A DNA stretch of 64,000 bases from Pomphorhynchus laevis. Its lineage: Eukaryota > Acanthocephala > Palaeacanthocephala > Echinorhynchida > Pomphorhynchidae. The stretch spans positions 1-64,000 of the forward strand of contig WNNJ02003253.1 in NCBI GenBank assembly GCA_012934845.2, in the 5' to 3' direction. The notes beneath the pieces are model-generated. The model did not search any database. It was given only the letters and a program-made list of their open reading frames with translations, and was not told where the DNA came from. A program made the position numbers and the translations under genes. Within the stretch, counting starts at the first letter, position 1. Each line of letters begins with the position of its first letter. Below are positions 31,440-43,555 of the stretch, piece by piece.

Positions 31440-34400
31440 TTTTCTAGATGTGCCTAATAATAGCTACTTTAGCGATCTCTTTGTTTACGTTACAGTTTAT
31501 TAGACACACTGAGATGATACCGACAGAAGATGATGGGCGTTCTCAGACAGATTATTCTCGATTTCTACAACCATCCAAATTGTCGATCAACACGGACGAG
31601 CCGCAGGTGAGTGACGTCTGGAGACATTGGCTCGCGACGTTCGAGGCCTTTATTACGCACATTAAAGCGCCGCATGACGTAAGGCTTACTATTCTGCGCC
31701 ACTACGTATCACCCCAAATATACAAATCGATATAACTCTCATCTACTTATGACGAAGCTATTTAGATTCTCAAATCTATGTTCGACAAACCAGTGAACGT
31801 GATTTACGCCAGACATCTTCTAGGGATCAAGCAATCCTTAACGCTTTCATCATGGGAATATCTGCGACAAAGATACGAGAGCGTCTTCTCGAAAATGCAT
31901 CCTTGAAACTGTCTGATGCTTGCGAGTCGGCTAAAGCAATGGATAGTGCCGAGAGACGTTCGTCAGCCATCGAGCGTCCGTACTATCAAATAGCGCACGT
32001 AACTGACAAAGTAGAAGAACCGATGACGGGGATCCAAATACAAAATAAAAACAACGATGACACAAAGTGTTTTTCTGCGGAGGATCGACCCGTCATAGAC
32101 AGGAAAATTGTCCAGCGAAGAACTCAGTATGCCGGAAATGTCAAAAGGTCGGTCATTTTGCTAGATCCTGCCGCTCCGCAAAATTCGGCAACTCTGATAC
32201 TCTGTCTACAATAGCGTTCACTAAATTGACATCAAAAATAGTCGATTGCATAGTGATTCGAGACTGCGCAGTCGAATCCCTCTTCGACACATGTAGTTGC
32301 AATAACTTTATGCGAACTGAGATTGCCAGAAGATTAAAGTTGTCGTTTCAATTCGATAAAACTCCGATAAGTATACCTTCGAAACGATTCAAGACCTTCA
32401 CCCAAGGACAAGCGACTATTTCCATTGTATACAAGAATCGGTCTTATCCGAACATAACTTTCTACATACTCGATGATCTATGCTCTGAATCGATCCTTTG
32501 AATAGATTTTATGAAATTGCATTAGAGCCTAGTGCTTAAATTAGAAGGTGAAGAGCCGGAATTAGTCATTTCAACTACAAGTCATGTATACCTAAGACCA
32601 TTCAGACCATTTCAGCACCTCAGCGATAACTGTAATCCGATCGCGACACGGTCTCGTAGATATAACCCTTCCGATCGCGCGTTTATTCGTGATGAAATAA
32701 GGAAATTACTGTGTGATAGGATTATCGAACCGTGTGTTTCGCCGTGGCGTGCCCAAGTTGTAAGGACTCGTACTGATTGGCATAAAAGAAGACTTGTTGT
32801 AGACTATTCAGGAACAATAAATCGATTCACCTTATTGGACGCATACTCATTGCCTAATCGACATGAGATGGTCAGCAAAATCAGTAAATATACAAATTTT
32901 TCAACAATAGATCTGCAGGCTGATTGTCATCAGATACCCCTTCACAAAGACGATAGGGTATACACAGCTTTCGAAGCAGACGGAAAGCTATACAAATTCA
33001 CAAAACATCCCTTCGGTCTAAAAAACGCAGTGTCCTGCTTCCAAATATGCATAGACGAGATCATCAATGTCAATAACTTGAAAGATACCTTCGCTCACTT
33101 AGACAATATTACGATTTGTGGCACGACCAAAGAGTAACATGACAAAACATTTTCAAGATTCAATAGTATCACCACTCTGTATGGATTGACCTATAACAAC
33201 TATAAGTGCGAGTTCGGCAGGAAAGAAATAAAATTGTTAGGCTATCTTGTGAGCAATGGTGTCTTGAAACCGGATCATGAGCGATTACAAGCACTATTCG
33301 ATCTCCCATTGCCACACAACGCGAAGTCATTACAGAGCACAATTGACATTTTCTCGTATTACGCTTCCTGGATACCTAGCTTCTCTGACAAGATAGAATT
33401 TCTGTATGAAGCTACGTTACCGTTGAAACCCGAAGCATCAAGAGCATTTGAAACTCAAAAAATATATCGCCGGTTCTTCTTTGTATCATATCGACAAGGC
33501 TAAGATATTGACCGTCGAAACTGATGCATCTGATACATCATCGTTGCTACATTAAATGGCGATATTCGCACCCAGTCGCGTTCTTTGCGAGAAGGCTATT
33601 CATCAGCGAACGACGTTACGCATCAGTCGAGGGGAAGCGCTAGCCATTGTTGAATCCTTCAGAAAGTGGCGGCATCTCTTGATTGGGCGACATTTCAATG
33701 TTATAACAGATCAACAACCTGTGAGATTCATATTCAAAAGCAACGTAAATAAAATTAAGAACGATAAGATCCAGCGCTGGAAAGTTGAGTTAGCTGACTA
33801 TGATTTCGATATTTACTTCCGCCCTGATTCTTTGAGCATTCCGGCTGACGCTTTTTCCAGAAATTGCGCGGCGCTGAGAGTAAACGGCTTGAAGGAGACA
33901 CACGATGCCTTGTGCCACCCAGGAGTGCGCAGACTTATACACTATGTTCGATCCCAAAATTTGCTGTACTCTATTGACGATATCAGAAGGATATGTGAAA
34001 ATTGCGAAGCATGAAGGTACGTTAAACCCCGATCTTGTTTCATTTCTCAGAACCATGTAGTCAAAGCTACTCGACCGTTTGGAAGACTATCAATAGACTT
34101 CAAAGGTTATTTGCCTAGTACGAATAACAATCGTTTTATGTTTGTCCTTAGACGAGTATAGTAGGTTTTCGTTTGCCTACGCGTGCCCTGACGTCTCCAC
34201 TCGAACAGTCTGCCGCTGCCTCAGTAATGTGTTTTCGATATTCGGGTGTCCAGACTATATCCATTCTGACAGAGGAAGCGCATTTCTGTCTTCTGACGTC
34301 AGAAAGTTCCTTAATGAACGAGGGATCGCTAGTAGTGCTACCTCACCGTACAATCTTAGATGTGATGGCCAGTGCGAAAGATTTTATGGTATTATCTACG

Positions 34401-35330
34401 CGGCTATAAGTACATGACTGCGTGGTAACAATATGCCGATTAGTCAATGGCAGAATGTTTTACCGAATGCCCTACGCAGTATTTGATCATTATTGTCTAC
34501 TGCCACTAACCAAACGCCTCACGAGCGAATATTTTCGTTTCCCAGGAAAGTGCGGGAATCTTCATCCAACCCTAACTGGATGGTTGAGGGGCTTCCTATC
34601 CTTGTAAGAAATCACTGTCGCAATTCAAAATACGATGACATAGCCGACCAAGCGAAACTCGTAAATTTCAACAACAAATATGCTGTCGTAGAATACCCGT
34701 CACAGCGGCGAAGCTAGGTATCGTTGCGAGACGTAAATCCTGGCTGCGATGTCAAAGGCCAAGAAAGCGATGCAGCAGAGGCCACCAAGAGCACTTCCAA
34801 TGAAGACGGAGAAGACATGCTTGAAGGTAATCTAATCGACGCTGAAAGAGAAGAAAAAGAAACTGCATGTGAAGGCGATGTTGCCGAAGAAGCACATAAT
34901 GTTACGAAAAGAAGTTTGCGGAAGAAGACCATTCCACTTTACCTTGATGACTATTTCTGGCATGGAATAATGTCATGATAACATTTTTGGCAAGGGTGTA
35001 CATTTTTAGTAGCTCTATATGTTGTAGCGGTGCTAAGTGAATTATCTAGTTACATTGATTTAGGAATCATTATGTACAAGTCTCTTAAGACAACAGTAAA
35101 TACTGATAATGTTAAAAAGTAGGATGTAGGTGATTTTGTATTTGTATTTTAGAATATGTATATTCTAAAATACATATGAATATGTATTCATATTATACAT
35201 ATACATTCAAATTATACATATATATATTACATTAATATAGGGAATGTATATATATGTATATATAATATACATATATGAACATGTATTTTAGTTATTTAAA
35301 TAAATCAACTATTTTATCGATACAATTTAT
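31440..35330 (+). mobile_element. fossil Ty3/Gypsy-type LTR retrotransposon, copy 1
   Basis: Parts in order: gag-like segment (31,448-32,215) with zinc knuckles (CRKCQKVGHFARSC), protease region (about 32,220-32,500), reverse transcriptase (32,532-33,500), RNase H (33,556-33,850), integrase zinc finger and core (about 33,880-34,420) and an acidic tail (34,724-34,978). An LTR-like start (TGTAGCGGTG type) lies near 35,025. No clear 5' LTR was found. The copy is broken, with roughly ten breaks, and looks old. Confidence 0.8.
35150..35300. repeat. TA-rich low-complexity stretch
   Basis: TATACATA-type near-palindromic simple sequence lies within the presumed LTR of the first fossil element. Confidence 0.7.
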
Positions 35331-35339
35331 TTAAGCATT

Positions 35340-37240
35340 GTTCAATACGAATGGACCAGCTGCTTAAACGTAATATGCTCCGTTAATTACTGGGTCAATC
35401 AAATACTGAGATGATCTGGCGTCATTGGTATCAACGTTTTACCGCGTTTCTATCGACAATCGGGTCGGTGACTGATAAAGTCAAGCTCCAACAACCGATC
35501 AACTACGTATCGGCGGATATCTTTGACCTTCTCAAAGAATCAATCGATTACGAATTTGCAATCGACACCCACATTTATTGTCTCTTATAACGTTGTCTTC
35601 ACTCGATACAAACTAAGAACATTCCAGCAACAGCCGACCGAGTCAATTGATCAGTACGTCTTTGCATCTAAATCACATGAACATCTTGACATTAAACGAT
35701 CGTTTAAATAATATCATCGTTTAATTCTATATACAAAACAATATTTTTCTGTGGATGTTGCATTCATTTGTGCAATCGATGTCCCAACAGAAATGTTTTA
35801 TGCCGATCTTGTGGCAAAGTCGGACACTTTTTGTCAATATTATGATTAACAACATATCGCTACGTGCCTTTGTGGCTACGTGCAGTGCTTTGAACTTGAT
35901 AGGTATCACCTTGCGGATGCATGCTGACCTAATCGTGATTTAGCAAATGTTCACATTTCAATAGCAAATGTCTCTTTCTTTACATATCTTAAACACAAAA
36001 CTACTCCAACAGTGGTAATGGATAATCGCTCACATCTATTCACGCAATTGTTTCTTTCATCACAATGCTGTGATATAATTCTTGTCCAACCGTTTTTACA
36101 ACGACATTCAAGTCTTACCATTTACTTCCAAAATGAATTATCACCCCTCTCTGTAGAATGTGCTACCATCATGAAAGTTGAGCCACCAACGGCATTCATC
36201 TACTTGTCCAAAGACATTCAGTCAATCGCAAAAAAATCGCGACGCAGAAATCCGCAAGAAAACGATTTTATTAAAACTGAAGTAAACAAGCTACTTCAGG
36301 ATATTATTGAGCCAATCAAATATTGATGGCGTTTCCAAGTAATCGTCGTGAGCAATCTGTCTGAGAAGAAAATAATTGTGATTTACTACTCTTCGGCGAT
36401 TAGCCGATTCACCTTCCTGAATCCATTCCCGTTGCTTCGGATTGACGATTTGATTAATCTATTGTCACTGTATCGGGTATTCATTCGATTCGACTTCAAA
36501 AGGGCGTATTATCAAATACTTCGATCTGAATAATGACACTTTACAGGTTTTGAAGAGAATTGACAATTATTCCCACTCAAACGACTTCCCTTCGACCTAA
36601 CGAACGCCGTCGAAACGTTTCAAAGTATAATAATGCTTATAATTAAAATCCAACATCTGAAAGACAGATTCATACTTGTAAGACATCGTAGCGAAACCTT
36701 TAGAAGCGAAATGTCGTCAAGATAACGAGTTAAAGGTCAGCCGCTTCTCGAACTCATGTAACAAGTATGATATTTCACTTAATTGATCAAAGAGTCAAAT
36801 CAGGACTTCACACCTATCAAGTTATTGGGTTAACTCATCACTGATGGGAACATCTTACCTTATCCAGACCTAATTATTTCTCTACAAAAATTGCAAGTTC
36901 CACACGATTTTAAGTCGCTTAAACGCATGCTGTATTTCTTCGTTTATTACGCGCGTTGAATCCCAGCATACTCAAATCGTAACATCGTTTTTGGTACCGG
37001 CTATTTGTAATATCAGGTGGTTGCCTGATTGCAAACGATTGTTTGTTTAATATAAACTAATGTGTTATGATTAGAATAGATAAGATCAATATTCTTTATG
37101 TATACAATATTGGTGTAGCGGTGATATGTGAAGTATCTAATTACATGGATTTAGTAATCATTATGTATCAGTCCCTTAGACAACATTAATGTTCACATGT
37201 ATGCTGTAGTTGCTAAATATCGCATTAAAAATTCGTTATA
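35340..37240 (+). mobile_element. fossil Ty3/Gypsy-type LTR retrotransposon, copy 2
   Basis: A second, more decayed member of the same family directly follows copy 1. A gag-like stretch (35,350-35,710), protease-like region and part of the reverse transcriptase (36,000-36,900) can be made out; RNase H and integrase are not recognisable. An LTR-like start similar to that at 35,025 lies at about 37,113. It is broken in many places and older than copy 1. Confidence 0.65.
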
Positions 37241-37249
37241 TGTCATGAC

Positions 37250-37395
37250 AGCATATGTATTCAGAACTTTATTCATGACTCTAGTGAGACATTACTTGGA
37301 ATATTGTGTTTAAGCGAGTGCTCTGGTTACTAGAAAGAAGTGAATGACTTTAAAGTAATTCAGCGTCGTGGAACCTGTTTTTGCATTGATCATTA
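37250..37395 (+). pseudogene. short CR1-like RT C-terminal scrap
   Basis: LVRHYLEYCV, ASALVTRKK and FKVIQRRGTCF in broken frames match the LRPHLEYC...VQRR region of CR1 elements. It is cut off by the 3' end of B2 at about 37,410. Confidence 0.5.
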
Positions 37396-37409
37396 AGCTA
37401 TTCAACAAC

Positions 37410-38880
37410 AATACAAATTTATTTAATGTGGCAAATGCGTACAAGCTGCACGCATACAAGTCCACAAACAAAAATGAGAAAGTCAAGCAGATAAATTGTT
37501 AAAATGGGATCGGATTTGGCGTTTAAAGCACGGTCGGGAAGTTGATTGGCGTATATGAATGGGCAGATGATTTCACGATAGAGGAGCAGCCACCAGGAAG
37601 GAGCGGAGACCAAAAGAGGTTGAGTAGTTTAGGACATGTAAAAGAAGGGAATTACAGGAACGCAAGGAACAGTAAACAGGACGAGAATTATCAAGAAAAG
37701 GAAGGTTGAGAAATGAAGGAGTAGAAAAAGTTACTAGACGGAAAGCAACGAGAAGAAGACGAATTTGAACACGACAATAAATTGTAGGCAAATCGAGAGA
37801 AGCAAGATGGTGAGATGTGTGATAAAAAAGACGAAGCCGGAGGAGAATTCGGACGGCTGCGTTGACGATACGTTGTAGGGGAAGAAGAGTGAATTAAGGT
37901 GAGTTGGAAAATAGACTAAGACAATAATCGAGTCTAGAAAAAAGGAGAGATGATATCAGAGTCATACAAGAAGGGAAATCGATCAATCTACGAACTTGAC
38001 GGAGGTTGCGGGGTATCAAGGTAGCTGAACGTACTTTATCTCTAACGAAAGGTTTAAGTGAAAGTCGGTTGTCGAAATGGAAGCTTAGAAAAACGAGATT
38101 ATTCACGATAGGAAGAATTGTAGAATTTAATTATAAGAAGGGAGGTTCTAAGCCAAGGCGTCGAGGTAGGATCCACATAATTTTAGATTTATCAGTATTC
38201 AGAGAAAGACGAAGGGAAGAAAGATGATTGGAAATTGAGACAAGACAGTCGGAAGCAAAAACACTAAGATTGTGAATACGATAAACAGGTGCATGAACAT
38301 AGATGAGAATGTCATCAGCATATTGCATAACATGGAAGTTAGATCATATAGATAGATCAAGAGAAACTATGACAGTTTTTATGATCGCGCGATATGAGTA
38401 AGTCGTTATAAACTTTAAGACAGGCAATTTCGGTTTAGTAATTAGAGCGAAAAGCGGCTTGGAAGGGAGGAAATAAGTTAGAGGAAAAGAGATATGTATT
38501 AACTTGCTTAAGAACGATACGCTCAAGGAGTTTAGAGAGGGTTGGGAGAAGTGAAATAGGACGGTACGAAGATGATAGTGAGGAATCGAGAGATTTCTTT
38601 TTGATGAGAGGACGAACAGTTGCGCATTTCCAGATGGAAAGAAATATACGGCTACGGATAGACGAGTTAAACAATGTGGTTAGGAAGGGTAAGATAGAGG
38701 AGCAGATATTTTTAAGCAAGTAAGTGGGAATCGGGTCAGAAGGAGAGGTTTTATCAGGTAATGACAGCAGAACAGAAGAAACTTTATCCGACGAAACGGG
38801 AAGAAGGTGGGATAGTTCTGGGAGGGAAGTATTTTAAGAGAAGAGTGGGTACAAGGGGGCTATGGGTAGTAGGAAAGTAA
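37410..38880 (-). mobile_element. family-B LINE copy B2, 5'-truncated, internal deletion
   Basis: Minus-strand copy with 3' tail and hairpin (GCGTAC/GCACGC, 37437-37453). It is nearly identical in its 3' part to the copy at 57.3-58.9 kb. RT pieces: SSYRPISLLPTLSKLLERIV (38435-38719), then after a deletion MQYADDILIYVHAP and NTDKSKIMWILPRRLG (38131-38328), FLSFHFDNRLSLKPFVRDKV, and FGLRSFLVAAPLS. About 250 bp between the YDLLIS/SLDLS region and the palm is missing at about 38,340, removing motifs A and B. Confidence 0.85.
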
Positions 38881-39419
38881 ATGGATTTGTTTGTTTTCAG
38901 CAGTCGGGCTTGCGTAGACATATTTGGACTCTGTACAGATGATCACACGACTGTTTACAAATTCATGGAGATTATCGCATAGAATTTTGAATATTTAGAA
39001 TTCGTTTCTAAAGAAAATTACTGGTCTCTCGGTCTATAGTAAGTTCAAGCACAGAGTTCGTGATTGTATTAGTGATCCGATAGTCAGCTCATTGCTATAT
39101 TTATGGGTGTGATTCAACTTTGATCTTTTCATTTTTATTTTTTACAACGGTTAGGCTATGAAATGTTGTGAATAATAATATTAAATATAATACGTGTTAG
39201 GCGTTGTTCCTTTAACTTATATATTTATGGCATACGTCGTTTTTTCAAAGATTTGTTCATGAACTAAGACATATATTTAGTTATCTCAAGTTAGGTTGCT
39301 CAAATTAAATGCTTTTTATAACATTAGATTTTATGTCGCCCTAAACTGTGATAATAACGATTTTAAGTGAATAATATTAAATTTTAGATTATTTAACATT
39401 ATTTTTATACTATTATTAA
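38881..39419. other. AT-rich spacer, no clear gene
   Basis: Some plus-strand frames near 38,900-39,090 (SVYSKFKHRVRDCISDPIV) recall LINE C-termini but cannot be assigned. The rest is AT-rich without features. Confidence 0.5.
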
Positions 39420-39660
39420 CTAATCTATCTCTTTTGACTTTCCCCTTCCTTGTGGCTTCTCCTCTCTCGTGGAATCAACTACCCATTCATATACGCCAAT
39501 CAACCTCAATACCATGTTTCAAACGCCAAATCCGATCACATTTAAACAATTTAACAAATTTATTTTTAAGACTTTTGCTAATTTTGTTAGTTAGTGGACT
39601 TGTAAGCGTGCAGCTTGCACGCATTTGTCACTTTAAATAAATTATTATTTGATCGGCGTT
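39420..39660 (+). mobile_element. family-B LINE, 3'-end fragment
   Basis: About 240 bp: FLVASPLSWNQLPIHIRQST, CFKRQIRSHL, then the tail with hairpin GCGTGC-AGCTT-GCACGC (39606-39622) and GTCACTTTAAATAAAT. It is a strongly 5'-truncated insertion. Confidence 0.8.
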
Positions 39661-39717
39661 GATGCTAACTGTTTAAACTTCCTTTCTATTATATTAAACA
39701 CATTAAACTCATTTTTA

Positions 39718-39724
39718 CTAACAT
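39718..39724. repeat. 7-bp target duplication, left (CTAACAT)
   Basis: CTAACAT occurs at both ends of D3 (again at 40079-40085). Being short and AT-rich, a chance match is possible. Confidence 0.5.
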
Positions 39725-40078
39725 ACCCAGGTGCGCCTCTGGGGCATCTGGGCTATCTCAGGATTAGTCTTCTTTACTAGAGGATGTTCACCAGAGCAAA
39801 GGCTAAGGTTTCTCAAGCTGCGCATCTCTCGTTTACCCAGCATAGTCCGCCTTGATTGGATTCTTCAGGGGGTGAAATACCCCTGGTGGTTCAGTCAAAG
39901 AACGGCGTGTTGGATTGGCTGTGGGGCTCAGATCCCAATGGACCTGAGACCATGATAGTAGAAGACATCAGCAGAAGAGTCAGGAAGTTGTTATGACTTG
40001 TTTTTTTTTCTTTTCTTATTTTAAATTGACTCATTTATCCATGTATTATTTTGCTTTAGAAAATCTTTATTATTTTTT
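39725..40078 (+). mobile_element. I/Jockey-type LINE copy D3, 3' fragment
   Basis: 354 bp: the end of ORF2 (VRLWGIWAISGLVFFTRG, SPEQRLRFLKLRISRLPSIV, IGCGAQIPMDLRP) and a 3' UTR ending AAAATCTTTATTATTTTTT. The protein end is the canonical family tail, useful for judging the altered end of D4. Confidence 0.9.
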
Positions 40079-40189
40079 CTAACATCATTTACCTTAAAAA
40101 AATTTTGGTTTCTAATAAACATAAAATCTATTATACATACAATCTAAAGTGAATACAATCACTACGCTAGCGGAATTACACAAATTACA

Positions 40190-40690
40190 ATGCCACGAGG
40201 AAAACCGTATGCAAACCCTCGCTGTTGTAATTGCAATGGCAACGCTGCCGTTTGCAGGGGTTGTCGTTGCGCGAAATCAAAGAAAAGTTGTATAGACTGT
40301 CTCGCATCTAATTGCCGCAATCGTATTACAGGTGGGAACGCACCTAACCAGTCAGCGACCCTTAATGACAGCCAAGTTCTAACCGATAAACTACCAGGAT
40401 CAAATATACTTCGGCATGGAACCCCTACAATGGCTGAACAAATTGATTATGCATATAAAGAAGTTATTCACTGGACTCCTAATATATGGTTACTATTGAA
40501 ATGTAATGCGAGTGAAGAATTTGTTGACATCTTGTCCTCACAATACGAAATGGCCGTTAATGACGACGCTATGAATGTCGGGCTTAAATCAGCAACCGTT
40601 ATTTGTCTACTATTGCTTCAAAAATCTAATAGCTCGAAAACCAAAGTTATTCGAAAGTGTCTCGAACGCAGATTACTACTTTGGAAGTAA
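40190..40690 (+). pseudogene. element G, N-terminal cysteine cluster
   Basis: 166 residues from MPRGKPYANPRCCNCNG. The motif CC-x-C-x6-C-x2-C-x-C-x6-C-x2-C-x4-C (residues 12-42, ending CLASNCRNR) is probably zinc-binding and could contact DNA or RNA. The rest is not recognised. The frame stops at TAA (40688-40690), but the same frame goes on at once as RKLQDLIIEARLLQHEF, so a single in-frame stop separates it from the RT part. Confidence 0.75.
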
Positions 40691-40705
40691 AGAAAACTGC
40701 AAGAC

Positions 40706-42121
40706 TTGATAATTGAAGCTCGCCTCCTTCAACATGAATTTGTCCACCGAAGGAATGGTAGGGCCAATAGAGATATCGATTGGGTCAATAAATTTATATC
40801 AATGATAACACAAGGCAGAACAAACATGGCTATGCGATTAATCAATGACGAAGCATCCGCATCCAGCAAAATACTATCTCTTGATGATCGAATTGGGTCA
40901 ATTACAGTACGTCAGAAATTGGAAGAATTACATCCCCGAGGAGCAGAAGTGACGGAGGAAGCCGTTATTCGACAACCACTTGAAAATATTGTCCAACATC
41001 ATCCTGTTAGATTTCAGGATATATGCTCTGAGGATATAATAAGGGCTGCTCGGTGTACCCATGGCTCACCCAGTCCGTCTGGTATTGATTCTAAAGGTTG
41101 GCAGAATATGCTGCAGTCATTCGGTGCGTCATCGAAACGCTTAGCGTCGAGCTTGGCAGATCTAGCACAAAAACTAGCGACTAAACGGGTCGATCCATGT
41201 GAAATACAGGCCATCACTGGATGTCGTCTTATTCCTTTGGATAAGAGTCCTGGCATACGACCCATCGGCATAGGAGAAGTAAGTCGTCGGATAATTGGGA
41301 AGGTACTGGCGAGACGTATAAGTGAGGATCTCCATGCAGTATCGGGACTGGAACAGCTCTGTGCAGGACAGCGTTGCGGTGTCGAGGCAGCCATTCACTC
41401 AATACGCAACTACTTCGAGCAGGGAAATCAAGGAGGCATCTTGCAGCTCGACGCAAACAACGCGTTCAATCGAATAAACCGTAAAGTCGTTCTAATGAAT
41501 ATTAAATATGTTTGTCCATCTACACTTACAGTATTGCAGAATCTATATTGGGACATATCGTTACTTTGTGTAGATAGTGATATAATAACATCAGATGAAG
41601 GGTTTACGCAGGGTGACCCTCTGACAATGATTGCATTTGCCGCTGCATCGTTGCCACTTATACAGGCTGTCAAGGATGCAGTTCCCGGAGTGATCCATCG
41701 ATGGTATGCTGATGATGGTCACTGTTTGGGTTCAATCGACAATTTAAAAAAGGTGTGGCAGGTAATCCAAGAAATAGGGCCAAATTATGGCTACTATGTA
41801 AACGAATCTAAATGTCGGCTTTTGGTTCAATCCATGGATCGACCGATTGCTTTGGGTGCGTTCAATATGGAAATGTTACAGATAGTTGATGATGGTCTCG
41901 TAGTGCTCGGCTCCTCAGTAGGCAACGAAAGTTTTGTCGATTCTTTTCTAACAGAAAAAGTTTCAAAATGGTCAAGTTACATAACGCGACTCTCATACGT
42001 AGCTGACGTTAACCCACATATCGCATATTCAGCACTTACCCAATCATTGCAGTTAAAATGGAATCATGTACAGCGAACTTGTAGAACGGATGGGGCATCC
42101 TACGAGAAGCTGACGGATTAG
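40706..42121 (+). pseudogene. element G, reverse transcriptase
   Basis: 471 residues in the same frame as the preceding piece. Motifs: RLIPLDKSPGIRPIGIGEVS then RRIIGKVLARR (about residues 175-205), GQRCGVEAAIHSIRNYF, LQLDANNAFNRINRKVV (motif A), DEGFTQGDPLTMIAFAAASL (motif B), HRWYADDGHCLGS (motif C) and NYGYYVNESKCRLLV. All catalytic aspartates are present. The IRPIGIGE and GFTQGDPLTM style differs strongly from APE-type LINEs in this window. An in-frame TAG ends the piece; the frame continues as LYRTLLLSILGQTTINDITR. Confidence 0.85.
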
Positions 42122-43166
42122 CTCTACAGGACCCTTTTGCTTTCCATATTAGGGCAAACAACGATAAACGATATTACCCGTCAATTAATAACCCTCCCCT
42201 TAAGACATGGTGGATTGGGAATAAGCGATCCATCCGAAAAACCTGAAAATGAATATATAAGATCAATGAGAATGTGCGAGCCATCACTAGCGGGAATTTC
42301 TGGAAATGAGCTAAGACATCAGCAATATAGCCTTGCGTCTCTGATAAGGGCAGAAAAGGATCAATTCGCACATGGAAAATTGGCAAATCTTACTATTAAC
42401 AAGCTTGAGATATCAGAGGTAGTCCGACAAGCCAGTTGTAAGGGGCATCCTCATGGTTATCATCGAAGCCGTTGAAACACTTAGGCTACACTATGACAAA
42501 AATAGCATTCCATGATGCTGTAGCCGCCCGTTACAACTGGATACCGCCGAATTGTCCTTTAGTATGTGCATGTGGTGAAACTTTTTCTGTGAGACACGCT
42601 CTAGCATGCCAAACTGGTGGACTCCCCATTGTCAGACACAATGTAGTCCGTGACTTTCTGTCCGAAAAAATCACAAAAGTAGGATGCACTGTGACAGTAG
42701 AGCCAGTACTGCAGCGGGTTCCAGAACACCTGATCTTCACGAGCGCCTCCACATGTCGAAATCCCAATGCTCGCTCGGACATTTGTTGTGATGGCCTATT
42801 CGGTGATAGGACGACCCGGTCCATGATGGACATCTATGTTTTCAGTCGTCCTACATTATGGGAACATCGAACCCCTACGTCTACCATGAAAACCGTAAGC
42901 AAAGCAAATATGGGGAACGTATTGCTAGAATCGAACTGTCGAAATTCTACCCAGTGGTCATGTCATCTCTCGGAGGAGTTGGTCCGAGTGCACAAATAAT
43001 CTTACAGAGGGTAGCGTTAAAATCAGCAATCCGTCATGGCTTACAATATGGGGAATGCATTCAACGACTACGCACTGCATTAAGCTTCAAATTGGCAAAG
43101 ATGGCTTCTACGTGTATCAGAGCAGCACGTACCCGAAATCCGGAACATCGAACAGTTTTAATGTAG
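42122..43166 (+). pseudogene. element G, zinc knuckle and restriction-like endonuclease
   Basis: Three overlapping frames. LPLRHGGLGISDPSEKPENE (to 42475) is the post-RT region. Then CACGETFSVRHALAC forms a CX1CX7HX3C knuckle like that preceding R2-type endonucleases, followed by RHNVVRDFLSEKI, ARSDICCDGLF and SMMDIYVF, whose Asp residues match the PD-(D/E)XK core. A further frame (42858-43166) gives YHENRKQSKYGERIARIE, SSLGGVGPSAQ and LSFKLAKMASTCIRAAR. Frame changes near 42,470 and 42,857 break the copy. The nuclease would nick the target for reverse transcription. Confidence 0.8.
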
Positions 43167-43246
43167 AAGATTGTGTTATATGGGCCCATTTGCGGGAACC
43201 CTCATTATGTATTCAATAATAAATATTTTATTTAAAAAAACATCAT

Positions 43247-43555
43247 GGGAATTCGTTAGGTTTTTCCTCTTGTGCTTGCTCTATCGCTATGTGAAAGTTA
43301 TTTTCTCTTTCAGAAATCTTGATTAGTCCAAACTACTCTTTACATTATACGATTTCCCTCTGTATTTACTCTTCCGTTGTAGACCTTGTATAATTATATC
43401 ATTCTAAAGGTCTTATTTGAACGCTTATTATGCTAACAATTTTTGTTACTAGACACTAAACGTATTCAATTCTCCAGTAGTATCAATATTCAACCATTTG
43501 ATTACTAAATCACACACCTCTACGATGCCATAATTCGTGACGGATACGACAGTAT
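43247..43555. other. intergenic, nothing recognised
   Basis: AT-rich sequence following element G. No open frame or repeat could be assigned. Confidence 0.5.

Larger units (their letters stand above)
40089..43238 (+). mobile_element. LINE with restriction-like endonuclease (element G)
   Basis: A 3.15-kb element with a single long coding frame interrupted by two in-frame stops and two frame changes. Domain order: N-terminal cysteine cluster, RT, zinc knuckle, PD-(D/E)XK-like endonuclease. It sits just after D3; AACATCAT at 40081-40088 and 43239-43246 may be its target duplication. A short A-rich tail ends the element. The architecture is that of the R2/R4/CRE-type group, but it fits none of those named clades in a way I can confirm. 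Confidence 0.8.

Noticed and set aside
35150-35300. TA-rich palindromes as regulatory hairpins
   Set aside because: Simple-sequence TATACATA runs form palindromes by composition alone.
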